Assembly: GCA_036426205.1 (NCBI GenBank)
Contig: CM071570.1
Coordinates: 52,560,984-52,624,983 of the forward strand
Length of the DNA: 64,000 nucleotides
From: Ascaphus truei
Lineage: Eukaryota > Chordata > Amphibia > Anura > Ascaphidae
Reading direction: 5' to 3'
In this document: piece after piece, positions 9,690 through 20,527 of the stretch
Layout of the letters: each line of letters starts with the position of its first letter
Numbering within the stretch: position 1 is the first letter of the stretch
Made by a program: the position numbers and the translations under genes
Notes under the pieces: generated by a model
What the model saw: the letters and a program-made list of their open reading frames with translations, nothing else
What the model was told of the DNA's origin: nothing
Database searches by the model: none

Positions 9690-12262
9690 AGTATCTATAT
9701 TTCTTGAATCTGCAAAGGATAGACTACATGAAAGATACCTTTATATGTGAAAATATATGACTTTATTAAACAAGACTACTATATGTTATGGAAATATTAT
9801 GCTGTATGTCTACTTGTCATATAGTAAATATTTGGGAATGTGGAGGTGTGAATGTCCTACTATATGACCATGTACATTATCAAGAATATATGTATTGTAT
9901 ATAGGAGTATTGCCTGTAAGTCTATTCATTTGATATATGAAAGTGTCCCTTAGAAGGTCACAGGGAGTTGGCACAAGGCTTTGAACAAGTTTCTCTCATT
10001 GCAAAGGCAGTGTCATTACCACTGGGTCGCGGTTCCTATCATGTGTCTGAGATCACAATGCTAGGACAAGTTATTCAAAAAGGATCACTTGGAGATTTTT
10101 TTCTTGAGTGAGGTTACAATGGTGACCAAGATTCACCGATTGGAAAAGAGAGGAACTAAAACTCACAGCACATCAAATGTATTTATCGTCTTAATTGGAC
10201 TCTTAGATATATAGACCCATATTTACTAAGCTGTGCTATTCTATAAGACACCTTGCGGTGCCATAAGACACCTAACACACTATTGAAGTGAGTGTGAATG
10301 AATATGAGCCTAAGTCCTTTGGATTTCGTCCTGCCTTACATTACTAGGGAATTTACTCACAAGTAAAGGTCTCACGATCAAACATTATTGATTTAATACA
10401 AGTCCAATTACCATTCTTCAAAGCAGTGACCTTGTTTGGTAATATATACTTGTTACTATGGCCTTGGAAAAGTTTCCTGGTATTGACTTACTGTAAGATG
10501 TCAGTTAATGTACATATACAGATATTAATAGTTCATAGTATGGGTTACGTCAGAATGTTTATATACATCCATTATGGTGATAGAAATTATATCAATACAC
10601 AAAGTTCTATTACATGTGATCCATCAAGATAGCATCTAGGATTATATACAGTTTTATATTGTATACTGGTGCCAGTATTTTCTTAACTTGCTTGCTCTGC
10701 GAGTATTTTCTACAGTAAGTAGGTTAATGGTACTTGGATGAGGGATTCATAGTAAATGATTGAAGACAGGGCTAACTCATGAGGAACGACATACTTGAGA
10801 ATCAAATGAAGATTAATCCTTAAACAAAACAATAACGGGAGATGGCCTTTGCTGGCTATAATTTACCTCCAACTAGCTCTATAATTCTATTATTAGACCT
10901 TTGTTCAACCCTTAGTATAACATTGTGTGATTCCGTGAGCAATACGCAATTCTCACCCCTCCCTGGAGTTAACACAGGTCTAATTTTGCCTTCACTGACT
11001 CAAATTGCTCTTATAAACAATGCATCATTGCTACCCTCTTATAAAGATTGAATTAGTAGAGTACTGTAGCCCCACAAATCAATAGACGGTGGGGTGTTCC
11101 CCTAAGTAAACACACATTTATAATCGTCCCAAGAAGTGCCCTTCTCTTCACTAAACTTAACATTCTGAAGGTTGAAGTTGAGGTGTACCCTTTGATTACC
11201 CATTATTATTACATAAAGTGTTGAATTAATAAGGTAAAACCAAAGGCTGAGGAAGAGTTCCTACCTTTTCCCCTGAAGAGTTGTGTGTCAGGCTTGCTAT
11301 GATATTTTGTAAGCACACACAAGTTCTATATGTCATACTGTATTTGTACTTATTGGATCTGCTGGTGGCCATTTTGACAAAAGCTCATACAGTATGCACA
11401 ATTTTTATTTCTACACATATATGAGTACAATTAAATTACAGAGGGCACAATCCATGTGAATCAATCGTAATCCCATGTTTGCATAACTAAATTGTTCCTG
11501 AGGGTTTGTGAAAATGAACTTCCCTGACACACGTTGCATTAATATTTGCTTACATTGATTTGTTTTTTAACAGTTTCACTTCACAAAGCTCCACAGGCAC
11601 AGTTTTATTCCCACGCACATCAAGCTACCCTTGATTGGCATTGCCAGGGACTCTCTTTCAAGCTAACTCCCATATTTCTAAGGAATAAAACTCTGCCTTT
11701 CAAAGTACCAGCCCGCCCAGGTGCAGGAACATGAAGCAACATGTTCTGCTTTTTATCATATAAAGGAATAGTCTGTGTATCAGTTTGTATGCAGGGATTC
11801 ACCCCTAAATTCCTTTGACTACCTACTTTCAGTAAGCATACAGTATATAGAGTACATGTTGTTTAGGGGTGCCTCATTGTTTAATTGCACAATGGGATAA
11901 TGGTACTGTACATCAAAATCTGTTTCATGCCACTTGACCGCACTTGGGACTCAGAAAGTAAAATTGCAGAGAGCTTTAAACCTTATAAGTCTCTTCTTAC
12001 AGTGTTTTGTGAACTCTCCTGTCGGTCATTAGAAATGATCACAACATACCACAAATCCACACTTCTCCAGGACCAGTACGACTGAACTTGTAATACTAGC
12101 TGGTTAACAGTACTGTATGTTAAACATTATGTTTAAGCAATTATTGACCTGGTTACATCTACTGTAATTCCTTTTCTTTTGTGCTATCAAATTTATTGAT
12201 TGTACTTTCACTGATCATTCTTTCTGTCTCTTTTCTGTCTTGCTACCATTCTGGGGATGTAG
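9690..12262. other. SNAP25 intron upstream of exon 4, mostly featureless
   Basis: AT-rich intronic sequence with one GGCCCATATTTA-type MITE fragment at about 10214-10300. Short open frames are present but none matches a known protein or the missing SNAP25 exon 3. Confidence 0.6.
10214..10300. repeat. GGCCCATATTTA MITE copy
   Basis: Reads ACCCATATTTACTAAGCTG and continues to ATAAGACACCTTGCGG, the left half of the family. Confidence 0.6.
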
Positions 12263-12311
12263 AGTAAAGATGCTGGTATCAGGACTTTGGTTATGTTGGA
12301 TGAGCAAGGAG
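12263..12311 (+). CDS. SNAP25: SNAP25 exon 4 (residues 39-54 plus first base of codon 55)
   Basis: This 49-nt exon reads SKDAGIRTLVMLDEQG in frame, followed by one base of the next codon. It is preceded by an acceptor (TGTAG) and followed by the donor GTAAGT. The peptide matches the middle of the first SNARE helix of SNAP-25, including the ionic zero-layer glutamine (Q53, in DEQG). SNAP-25 is the Qbc-SNARE that pairs with syntaxin and VAMP to drive synaptic vesicle and dense-core granule fusion at the plasma membrane. The exon ends in phase 1 and joins cleanly to either copy of exon 5. The exons for residues 1-38 were not found upstream of it, so the gene enters the window already in progress. 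Confidence 0.96.
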
Positions 12312-12830
12312 GTAAGTTCAATTATCTGTAAGGAAAACTCCTACTGTCCTCACCGTATGTTTTATTCAACATTTAACTGTAAAAGTAATGCAAATCAGCA
12401 GCAAAGGAAGTATGTGGCTATGCTAGCTGACTCAGGCCTTCCATAACATACAGTTATTTCAAATAAAAGCTAATCAAACTGAGCTTTAACTTCAAATTCG
12501 TAAGGTTGAATTCCCTGTTGGCCGAGGTCAAAAGCAACTTTTGAGTAAAACTTTCCTTACCTCCCCATCTATTTGGCCATTTCCAATGGATGGACTTTTG
12601 TGGGTCAAACAGCATGTCCTTTACTCCCAGATACTTGTCATTTTGATTGCTCTGTTTGTTACTGTATGTCAATAATGCAGATCAGATTACATAAAGTTTG
12701 GAGATATAGTTTAAAAACATAATGCACATAAGGTGATTCTAAATTGAGTACACTGATAATCTGCCTCTTTCTCGGTTTCCGCCTATGAGTAAATGGTTCA
12801 TGACCTTTCATTTTTAAAGTTCTGGATAAT

Positions 12831-12968
12831 GGCCCATATTTACTTAGCAATGCTACTGCATAAGAGACCTTCTGCTGCCAGAAGACATATTCACTTGAAT
12901 GGTCTGTAAGGTACTGTCCTGCACTGGAAGGTGTCTTATGGCATAGTATCACTTAGTTAATATGGCCC
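12831..12968. mobile_element. Complete 138-bp GGCCCATATT MITE
   Basis: Inverted ends GGCCCATATTTACTTAG and ACTTAGTTAATATGGCCC enclose the paired cores AAGAGACCTTCTGC and GAAGGTGTCTTATGG. Related copies lie at 8079, 10214, 47122 and 49061. Confidence 0.75.
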
Positions 12969-13129
12969 AAATATCTCTAAAAGGAGAAATCCCCCCAACC
13001 TAGCATTTTTTTGTTAACGGGTTTTCATAATGGCTTGCCAGGGTGATTTTATTTATTAAAATGTCAACGTACGTCCCATTCATTCCAAAATGGCTAAAAA
13101 CAGAACCATACCTTTAATATGGTATATTA

Positions 13130-13157
13130 AATAATATAAATATCTTAAAACCACAAG

Positions 13158-13199
<42 letters not shown>

Positions 13200-13246
13200 C
13201 AATATATATATATTTCTTGTGGTTTTAAGATATTTATATTATATAT
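13130..13246. repeat. Hairpin with (TA)n loop
   Basis: Arms containing AATATCTTAAAACCACAAG and CTTGTGGTTTTAAGATATT flank a TA microsatellite at about 13158-13194. The arms are near perfect, which suggests a recent fold-back or a TA expansion inside an inverted repeat. Confidence 0.85.
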
Positions 13247-13249
13247 ATA

Positions 13250-14477
13250 GGTATACAATAATGACAATTAAAACGCTGGGTTGGGGTGATTGCACATTTT
13301 AACAGTTATTAGCTAACAACACAGCCGCTTATTAATTCCTAATTCAATGGAAAATGTTTACTATTCTTTTATCGCAGTGTATACAGAATTGTTTCTTTAA
13401 GCAGTATAGCTTTTAACTAACTGAATAAAACCATATATGCATGTACAAAAGTCCCAAGGCTCCAGTCCCAGCTACCAGTTTAATAATATTGATCCTGTTT
13501 GCTAGGCACAAATTGAATTGACAGGGTTACTATGGCTTGGAACAATCAATACCAGTTATTTATCCACTTACTATACTAAGAAAGTTGAAGGCACAGCTGC
13601 TTTCCTTGCATTTATCGATAGCAGCAGGAACCTGATGCTGTGCATTATGTTAAGCCCTAGAGGGGTCCCCATATAGTCCTGCTATACTCAAATCAGATTG
13701 CCCCTGTTTTCCCTTTTGTATTCAAGATTTCCCTTGTATTTACAAGCCTTGATTCATCAACTTGAAGTTTGTTATGTTTTTTTTGTTATATATCACCTTC
13801 TTTCTCGTGATATCTCAATTTGCATAAAACCAATATATGTCATTAAACAGCTACTGGCATAGAGGAATGCAGGACACTGAATTTGAACTAAGAAATGACA
13901 GCAATATCATTAGTGAACCATGTGATCGCCTTCAAAATGTGAAACCGTTTTCTTCATTTATTTTTGTTTGCTTCACTTTTTAATGTTTGTACATTACTCC
14001 CTTTGTTTACTTGGTAAAATACATTTTATTCCCGGCTCTTTTGCCAAAGTCTTACTTCAGCTTTATTAAAGGAACGTCTTTGTATGTTTGTATTCACGTA
14101 TTCAGTTTGTTTGTGCTCACAGCATCCTCTTCACATTTTGTTCAGTGCTTCTTTATATACAGATGTAGCCAGAATAACTTTCACCATTGCCCGAGAAAGG
14201 CGCCAGAACGCAACCGCGGCCTCCCCCAGCAGCACAGATTAATACTGCAGTGCTGGAGTAGTAGAATGATATTGGTACAATTAAATGAACCTCTGATTTA
14301 CAAGGATGACTGTGATACCTTCAAAATGCATAGTCGTGTTTTTACTGTTTGATATTTTAATGGTAAAGTGAAATCTTACTTCTTTTCTTTTTCTCTGTAA
14401 ACCTCTTTTGATGCCAACAATTGCACATCTTGCGGTTATTTTAAGCTTGAAGCAGCAGAATGTGTTTTTTTAATAGG
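13250..14477. other. Intron 4, no feature recognised
   Basis: AT-rich sequence with short open frames only. I see no exon, RNA gene or repeat boundary that I can support. Confidence 0.5.
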
Positions 14478-14807
14478 TGGAAAGCAAGGGGTCTCCGGAG
14501 CTGAACCGCATTAATTTCAGCCCAGGGACCCCCTGCTCCCCGAGATACCTCCATAGGGGGTGCCGGTAGCAGCTCCTCATCTTTAAAGGATCTGGCCACG
14601 TGGGCCAATAGGAAGCCGTAAGGGGTGATGTCACAACTTCCTATTGGCCCGCGTGAGCCAGGACATTTAAGTCGCCATTATGTTAGCCACACAGCCCAGC
14701 CAGAGCTGCTATCGACAGCCCCTATGGAGGTAAGTACCTCGTGAAGCAGGGGGTCCCTAGAGCCAACATGAATGCAGTTCAGTTCTGGAAACCCCCTGTT
14801 TCAAAAC
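14478..14807. mobile_element. GAAGCAGGGGGTCTCC MITE copy
   Basis: Left end GGAAAGCAAGGGGTCTCCGG; right end CTGGAAACCCCCTGTTTC. Internal features are ACTTCCTATTGGCCCGCGTG and a GGTGCCGGTAGC block. The same order is found at 39038-39326. Confidence 0.7.
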
Positions 14808-17497
14808 CTATTGTCAGAAAAAGAAAAACATTAAATAGCTTATGTACTCTCTGCAAAGGGCACAGCTCAGGAGGAAAGTATTTTTATGACAGAAAGTAAT
14901 GGACTTTACATTTCCACATCAGTATGTTCTTCTGAACACGAAACACTAGCAAATGCTTGTTTGTTTTTTTTCCAACTACTTACTATGTAATACAGCTACC
15001 TTGTCCGCTGACGACTCACATGGAAATGAACAGAGATTGTCCTTTAATGAAACATATTTTTTAATTAACCTTCTGCAACCATATTAAATGGAACAGCATG
15101 ATAGCCACATTACTATCCTAGATGGTAGCCATCTTTCTCTATATTGCTTTCTACTTACATACTGCTTAAAGCAGTATGTTTTGGTAAAGTAATTGAGGCG
15201 CTTCCTGCACTGCTCTTGCTTGACATGTAGTATGTCTCATCAAGGGTGACCTTAGTAATAAATAAGGTCATCAACATAAACTAGTACTGTACTGTAACTT
15301 TTAAGCATTTATTATTTTTTTGCTTATAAAGAACTCAAAATTGTAGAACCGATGATGGGAAAGCAAGACATCAAATGACATATGGTCAATATGCTACTAT
15401 TTACTACATATATACATTTTTTACATTGCCCGCACTGCTCATGGTTTTTATTTAGAACATGTACTGTACGAAAGGTGTGCGAAGATTTGGGATGGTTTTC
15501 TCTAATTTCATTCAATCGTACCAGAATGTAATCCATTTTGCTAGAGTTGGCCCCGAATTGTTCGGACATGGCAGTATGAGTAGGCTGACATAACAGTGCA
15601 TGTCGACTCTTGATGCTTTTTGCAAAGCTTGCCATTTTTGTGTGGGTTTTTTGCTACAACAATTGTACATTTCGTCCTGATTCTCAAACATAGGGAAAAA
15701 AAATTGCGGACATCTAATTTGTTGTTAGTATCTGATCGCAAAAGAGCAAAACACTTTCTGCTTCTTTGTATTGACAACAGCAGAAAGGAAAAAGGAGTCC
15801 TGTGAACTCTTATACAGACTCTGCTGTTAGAGGTTACAGTCACTGTGAAGCCCATTGTGACATTCTATTGTGTCTTCCAAGAAAAACACCTCCCAGTTCA
15901 AAGTCTATATATAGTAAATACTGAAAAAAAATCATTCAGACAAAAATGTGTGATACATGAAAGAATACAAAAATGGACCAACGTTTCGGTCCCAACGTGG
16001 ACCGTTGACTTACATGAATAATTTGTCAAAATATCAATTCAGTCAATATTAAGTGGAATACACCAAAAACAAGTGGGAACAACTTTAGTGCACATTATGC
16101 TCTCGTTTGCAGAGAAAAATGTCTGATCAGAATTTCCATTGTTAGAGTACATTTCTAATACATTTCCAATAATTCCCATCTTTCACTGATAATTACAGAA
16201 ATGCATAACAGACCTTAGTGGCTATGCTTGATTTTGCATACAGTTTATACTAGAAAAGTTCTTTTGAATATAAAAAAAAATTATTGTCAATGTATCAGCA
16301 TATTCCAGATAGCTAGCAATCTGGGGTATATCTGAATATAAAGTTCTTTATATTTCACGCGGCATTAAAATGTAAAAAAATGACACTGATTATCTAGGCG
16401 CATCACACAAAGTTGATAAATAACCATCTTTATGTAATACAGAAATCTCACTTATATTTCAACACTGCTTGATACAAACTCTCCTATGTACATTCTGCAC
16501 AAATTGGAGGGGAAAAGCCACAAGATTTGGAGCACTGTTACGTGATGTGTAAATAATGATAAGTGCAAACAGCCATTTATTATGAATGAATACGTTTCCA
16601 AATCCAAGAAGCATTACTCAGTATAAGTTTTCATATAAACGGCAGCGAAAAAAGAGAGGGAGATAGAGGAAAGATGAAAAAATAGAGCACAGAAAGACAA
16701 AATAGACATGTATACTCCATTGGCTCGGGTAATGGAGACCATATAACATACAAGATAAAGTATTTTGCACCAAAAGATTTGAATTTGAGAGTGAAGCTGT
16801 AATATTAATGGAATGTTTATTTGCCTGCAAATATAGTTAGAAGGAAGTATAGTTCACTCTCTACATATTAGTTTACTGTTGACTAATTTTAACACATCTG
16901 CAAATGCTTCCTACTCGTTTTTGTGATGAAGCTGCATCCTGTTGCCTATTCTATACCTAGGTAGGTCTTTATTATTAACCAGCATGGAATTAATGGTCTC
17001 TGGGTGTATAGGTCCACTTCAACCTTATACTAGAAGAACTCATAGTTTGGAACTCTTCAAAAATAAATGGGGTTGAGTAGAAGGGAGTGGTGCCTAAAGT
17101 GTATGGCATATATACTGTACACTACTTGATGTCCCCATTGAGGGGTCATGCTAAATACATTGTTTATCTTCCTGATTTATATAAAGCTGTTACTATTCCA
17201 TCTAAGACTTCTAGCTTATTACAGTGTCACCAAAAATCACCTATTAGTGAACGGAGAAATAGAATTGGCTGTTAGGATACACAAATGCAAATGATGGCAC
17301 CTTGATCTTCTACAGCACTACTTATATATCTTTGGATATTGCTAAAGGACAATTGAACAAAAATATAATGCTAAATATTTTGTTAGAAAAGTGCTCAGCA
17401 CAGCAGTGTGACTCACACTGGATTTAAAGAATAGTGCACACAATAGTGGTAGCACACCTGATTATACTCACAAATCAAGCAATATATTTAAATCCAA
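14808..17497. other. Intron 4, no gene recognised
   Basis: AT-rich. At about 15968-16005 the minus strand has GGTCCACGTTGGGACCGAAA, a hairpin followed by GAAAC of the type found near Penelope-like element ends. Otherwise nothing identifiable. Confidence 0.45.
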
Positions 17498-18921
17498 GGG
17501 GCCTATTGTAGAAGCTCCCATATGTGGCAAACCGCTTCAAAAGTGCCTTTTAGAAGTGTATTGGCATGCTTTGCTAGTCTGTAAGCCCTTCTCGCATGTC
17601 CAATCTGTGTCTAAAGGGCTTTTCTAGAAGCGGTTTCACTCCGGCTATGCCAATCAGATCGATTTGTAAAAAGAGCCTTTAACTTGTGTAACACCCTTTC
17701 CCTCCTCCTATGGGAGATTTGGCTAATACGGGTGTTATGGTGCTAACCTGTTAGGCTTACAAGTGGCCTGAGCCTCCACGCTTGGGGAGCCTGGGGTGAC
17801 GGGTGCAGCACCTCCACCTATGAGGATCCCAGCGTTGGTGGGATAAGGTATACCTGTATGGTATACCTCAAATAACCACAATACAAACAATGTATATGCA
17901 ACACACTTTACTATTATCCCATAGTACGCTCGGTAACACAATATACACACAATAACTGTAACCACAGGTAATTACAATAGCAATTGTCCCCCAAAGTACT
18001 GAGGATGCCCATGGCACCTAGAATCCGGTGTCCAGCAGAACAATCCATCCCAAAGATATTCCGTAGGTGAGGGCAGCTCTACCCTCCCTGTGTGGTGCGT
18101 GTGGGTATCTTCCTGGGTACTCGTGTACACCAGGGTATGCTCAGACAGGCCGAATCCATAATCCCACGATGCAGGGCCTCCGACACAATCCCCTCTCGCC
18201 TTACATCCGGTTGTACCGTGTGGCCGTTCCACCAGGCCTGGGGAATCCTCCGCTGCAGTTCCGTCTGCTCCGCTGAATCTTCCACACACTAAAGGGGGCA
18301 AGTCCCCTACTATTGGCCAGCCCCACAATACTCCACTACGGTGCAGAGAAAACTAGCTGGGGCCTATGCGAACAGGTCTGTCCTGGTCCAGGGGCTTGAC
18401 TAGCTCCCCGGACACTACCTGTCACTTTGCCGGCTCTGTCAGGACTGAGCATGCCGCCTCCAGTCCGCGGAGGAAATCCTGAACGACAGGATCTCCTCTT
18501 CCTGCAGCGCCAACCTGAAGATGGCCGCTGCCTTACACACAGTCCATATGTATTTGGCTGCACGAAACACAACATGGCCGACGCAGCTCACTTAAACCCT
18601 CCTAAACTACGGGACCACTTCCAGGGAGGAGGCAAGGGAGGGTACCCTGCTACACTTGCATTTTTTTTTTAATTACAAAAAACGCTTCTAAAATCTCTTC
18701 TCTTTTTCACGCCACCTCAAGGGTGGTGAGATTACTATTGCGAGACATCCAGAGCCTGAAATTGCTTTTAAACCATGCAGTTTTTCACTTCACTTTTTAT
18801 AGAAGCAGTTCAGAAGAAGCAATTTGCATTAGGGAATAGGGTTTTTTTCTCACATTTTATTCCACTACTTCAGGCCGTGCGGTTTGTCAGTGATAACTTC
18901 GGAGCTTCTAGAATAGGCCCC
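17498..18921. mobile_element. Palindromic MITE split by an LTR insertion
   Basis: The ends GGGGCCTATTGTAGAAGCTCC (17498) and GGAGCTTCTAGAATAGGCCCC (ending 18921) are inverted repeats. Inner sequence on both sides repeats the GAAGCGGTTT/AAACCGCTTC theme. The LTR at 17687-18654 sits inside it, so the original MITE was about 450 bp. Confidence 0.8.
17687..18654 (-). mobile_element. Solo LTR, 968 bp, with CTTG target duplication
   Basis: Begins TGTAACACCC and ends CCTGCTACA, with CTTG immediately on both sides (17683-17686 and 18655-18658). A 4-bp duplication and TG...CA ends are typical of gammaretrovirus-like LTRs. By comparison with the 50.7-kb LTR (TGTAG start, TTACA end) it is reversed. No internal region remains, so it is a solo LTR produced by recombination. 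Confidence 0.85.
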
Positions 18922-19295
18922 TGAGAGTTCTGCATTGAGAGTATACTGCAACGGCTTGGGTGACCCCTAGATCTTTAATTAGACCTGAAGCACTGCACTG
19001 CACATTGCAACTTCTCCCAAGTACTGAGTACAGTCAAATGTGTTAAAAGCACACAGAGCTATATATATTTTTTAACGAAGTGAGAAGACATCATGATGCA
19101 AAGATTTACAGCTACGCCTGAATTGGAGAAGTATCACTTCAGATCACTGCTATGAAGAAAAGTGTTATATGATAACTTGGGGGTGTGGAAAGAGTTAAGA
19201 TGACAAATAATACATGGTTACAAATACAGTTACATAAGTGAACAGGGTATACATTATATACAAGACATTGCATGCAAAGTTAAAGATAATATATA

Positions 19296-20440
19296 TTATA
19301 GGCGTATGTAACAATTACAGACCAGATTAAAATGTGAGAGAGCTTTAGTTGTAAAAGAACTTAAACTGGTGGTGGCTGTGAGAGTCTCTGGTAGGTTGTT
19401 CCAGTTTTGGGGTGCACGGTAAGAGAAGGAGCGTCTGGATACTTTGTTGAGCCTTGGGACCATGAACAGTCTTTTGGAGTCAGATCTCAGCTTGCCTAGA
19501 AAGTATTTGAAGGCAAGACAGGAAAGGTGAACTTTGCGCCTAGACTCAAGTGATGACCAATCTAGTTCTTTGAGCATTTCGCAGTGATGTGTGTTGTACT
19601 GTAGTTGTATTGAAGAACAAAACGGCATATTAAATTGTAGAGGGTGTCAAGTTTGCTATGGTGGGTTTGGGGTGCCGAGCCGTATACTATGTCTCCATAG
19701 TCGATAATTGGCATTAGCATCTGCTGTGTGATACGCTTTCTGACCAGCAGGCTTAGGGAGGATTTGTTCCTGTAAAGTACACCTATTTTGGCATAGGTTT
19801 TGGATGTCAGGATATCAATGTGCATCCCGAATGTTAAGTGGGAGTAAAACCATATGCCCAGGTATTTAAAACTAGTAACAGAAGTTAGGGTGGTGTTAGC
19901 ATTGGTTCTGATCTGGAGCTCAGTCACTGGAAGCTTTAAAAATGAAGTCTTGGTCCCAAATACCATTGTTACAGTCTTGTCAGTGTTTAAAAACAGTTTG
20001 TTTTGGGAAATCCAGTTTTCGAGTCGCAAAAAGTCAGACTGAAGTATGTGTTGAAGATCGGAGAGGCTATGGTTGTGTGCATATAGGATTGTGTCATCTG
20101 CATACATGTGTATTGAAGCTTCCTTACAAGCTGTGGGAAGATCATTGATGAACACTGAGAATAGTAGGGGGCCCAGAACAGAGCCTTGCGGGACACCACA
20201 GGTGATATCCAAGGGGTTGGAGTTAGAGCCTGAGATGGACACATGTTGGGATCTACCTGATCGGTAAGTTTAAAGCATGCTTCCCTATTCCAGAGCACTG
20301 GAGTTTGTTAAGCAGGATAGCATGATCAACAGTATCAAAAGCCTTTGCAAAATCTAGGAATATTGCACCAGTGAGTTGTCCCCGTTCTATTCCACACTGG
20401 AATCACAGAGTTTTAAGAACTCAGATTGGAAATAGTGGAG
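19296..20440 (-). pseudogene. LINE reverse transcriptase fragment (Jockey-superfamily type)
   Basis: On the minus strand the translation shows the fragment DFAKAFDTVDHAIL (about 20300-20350), then CGVPQGSVLGPLLFSVF, the catalytic YADD, and a C-terminal region with RRSFSYRAPQNWNNLP. These are the fingers/palm motifs and post-RT tail of non-LTR retrotransposons of the CR1/L2/Rex group. The reading frame is broken between 20242 and 20300 and again near 19600. Endonuclease and N-terminal parts are absent, so this is a dead 5'-truncated copy. Confidence 0.88.
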
Positions 20441-20527
20441 CGCAGAATCAGGGTCAGCAATTGAGTCAATTCTGTGCCTAGGGTTAAAGTTTCTAAATGT
20501 TCTAGTGAGGAGAACATTTCCTTTCTA

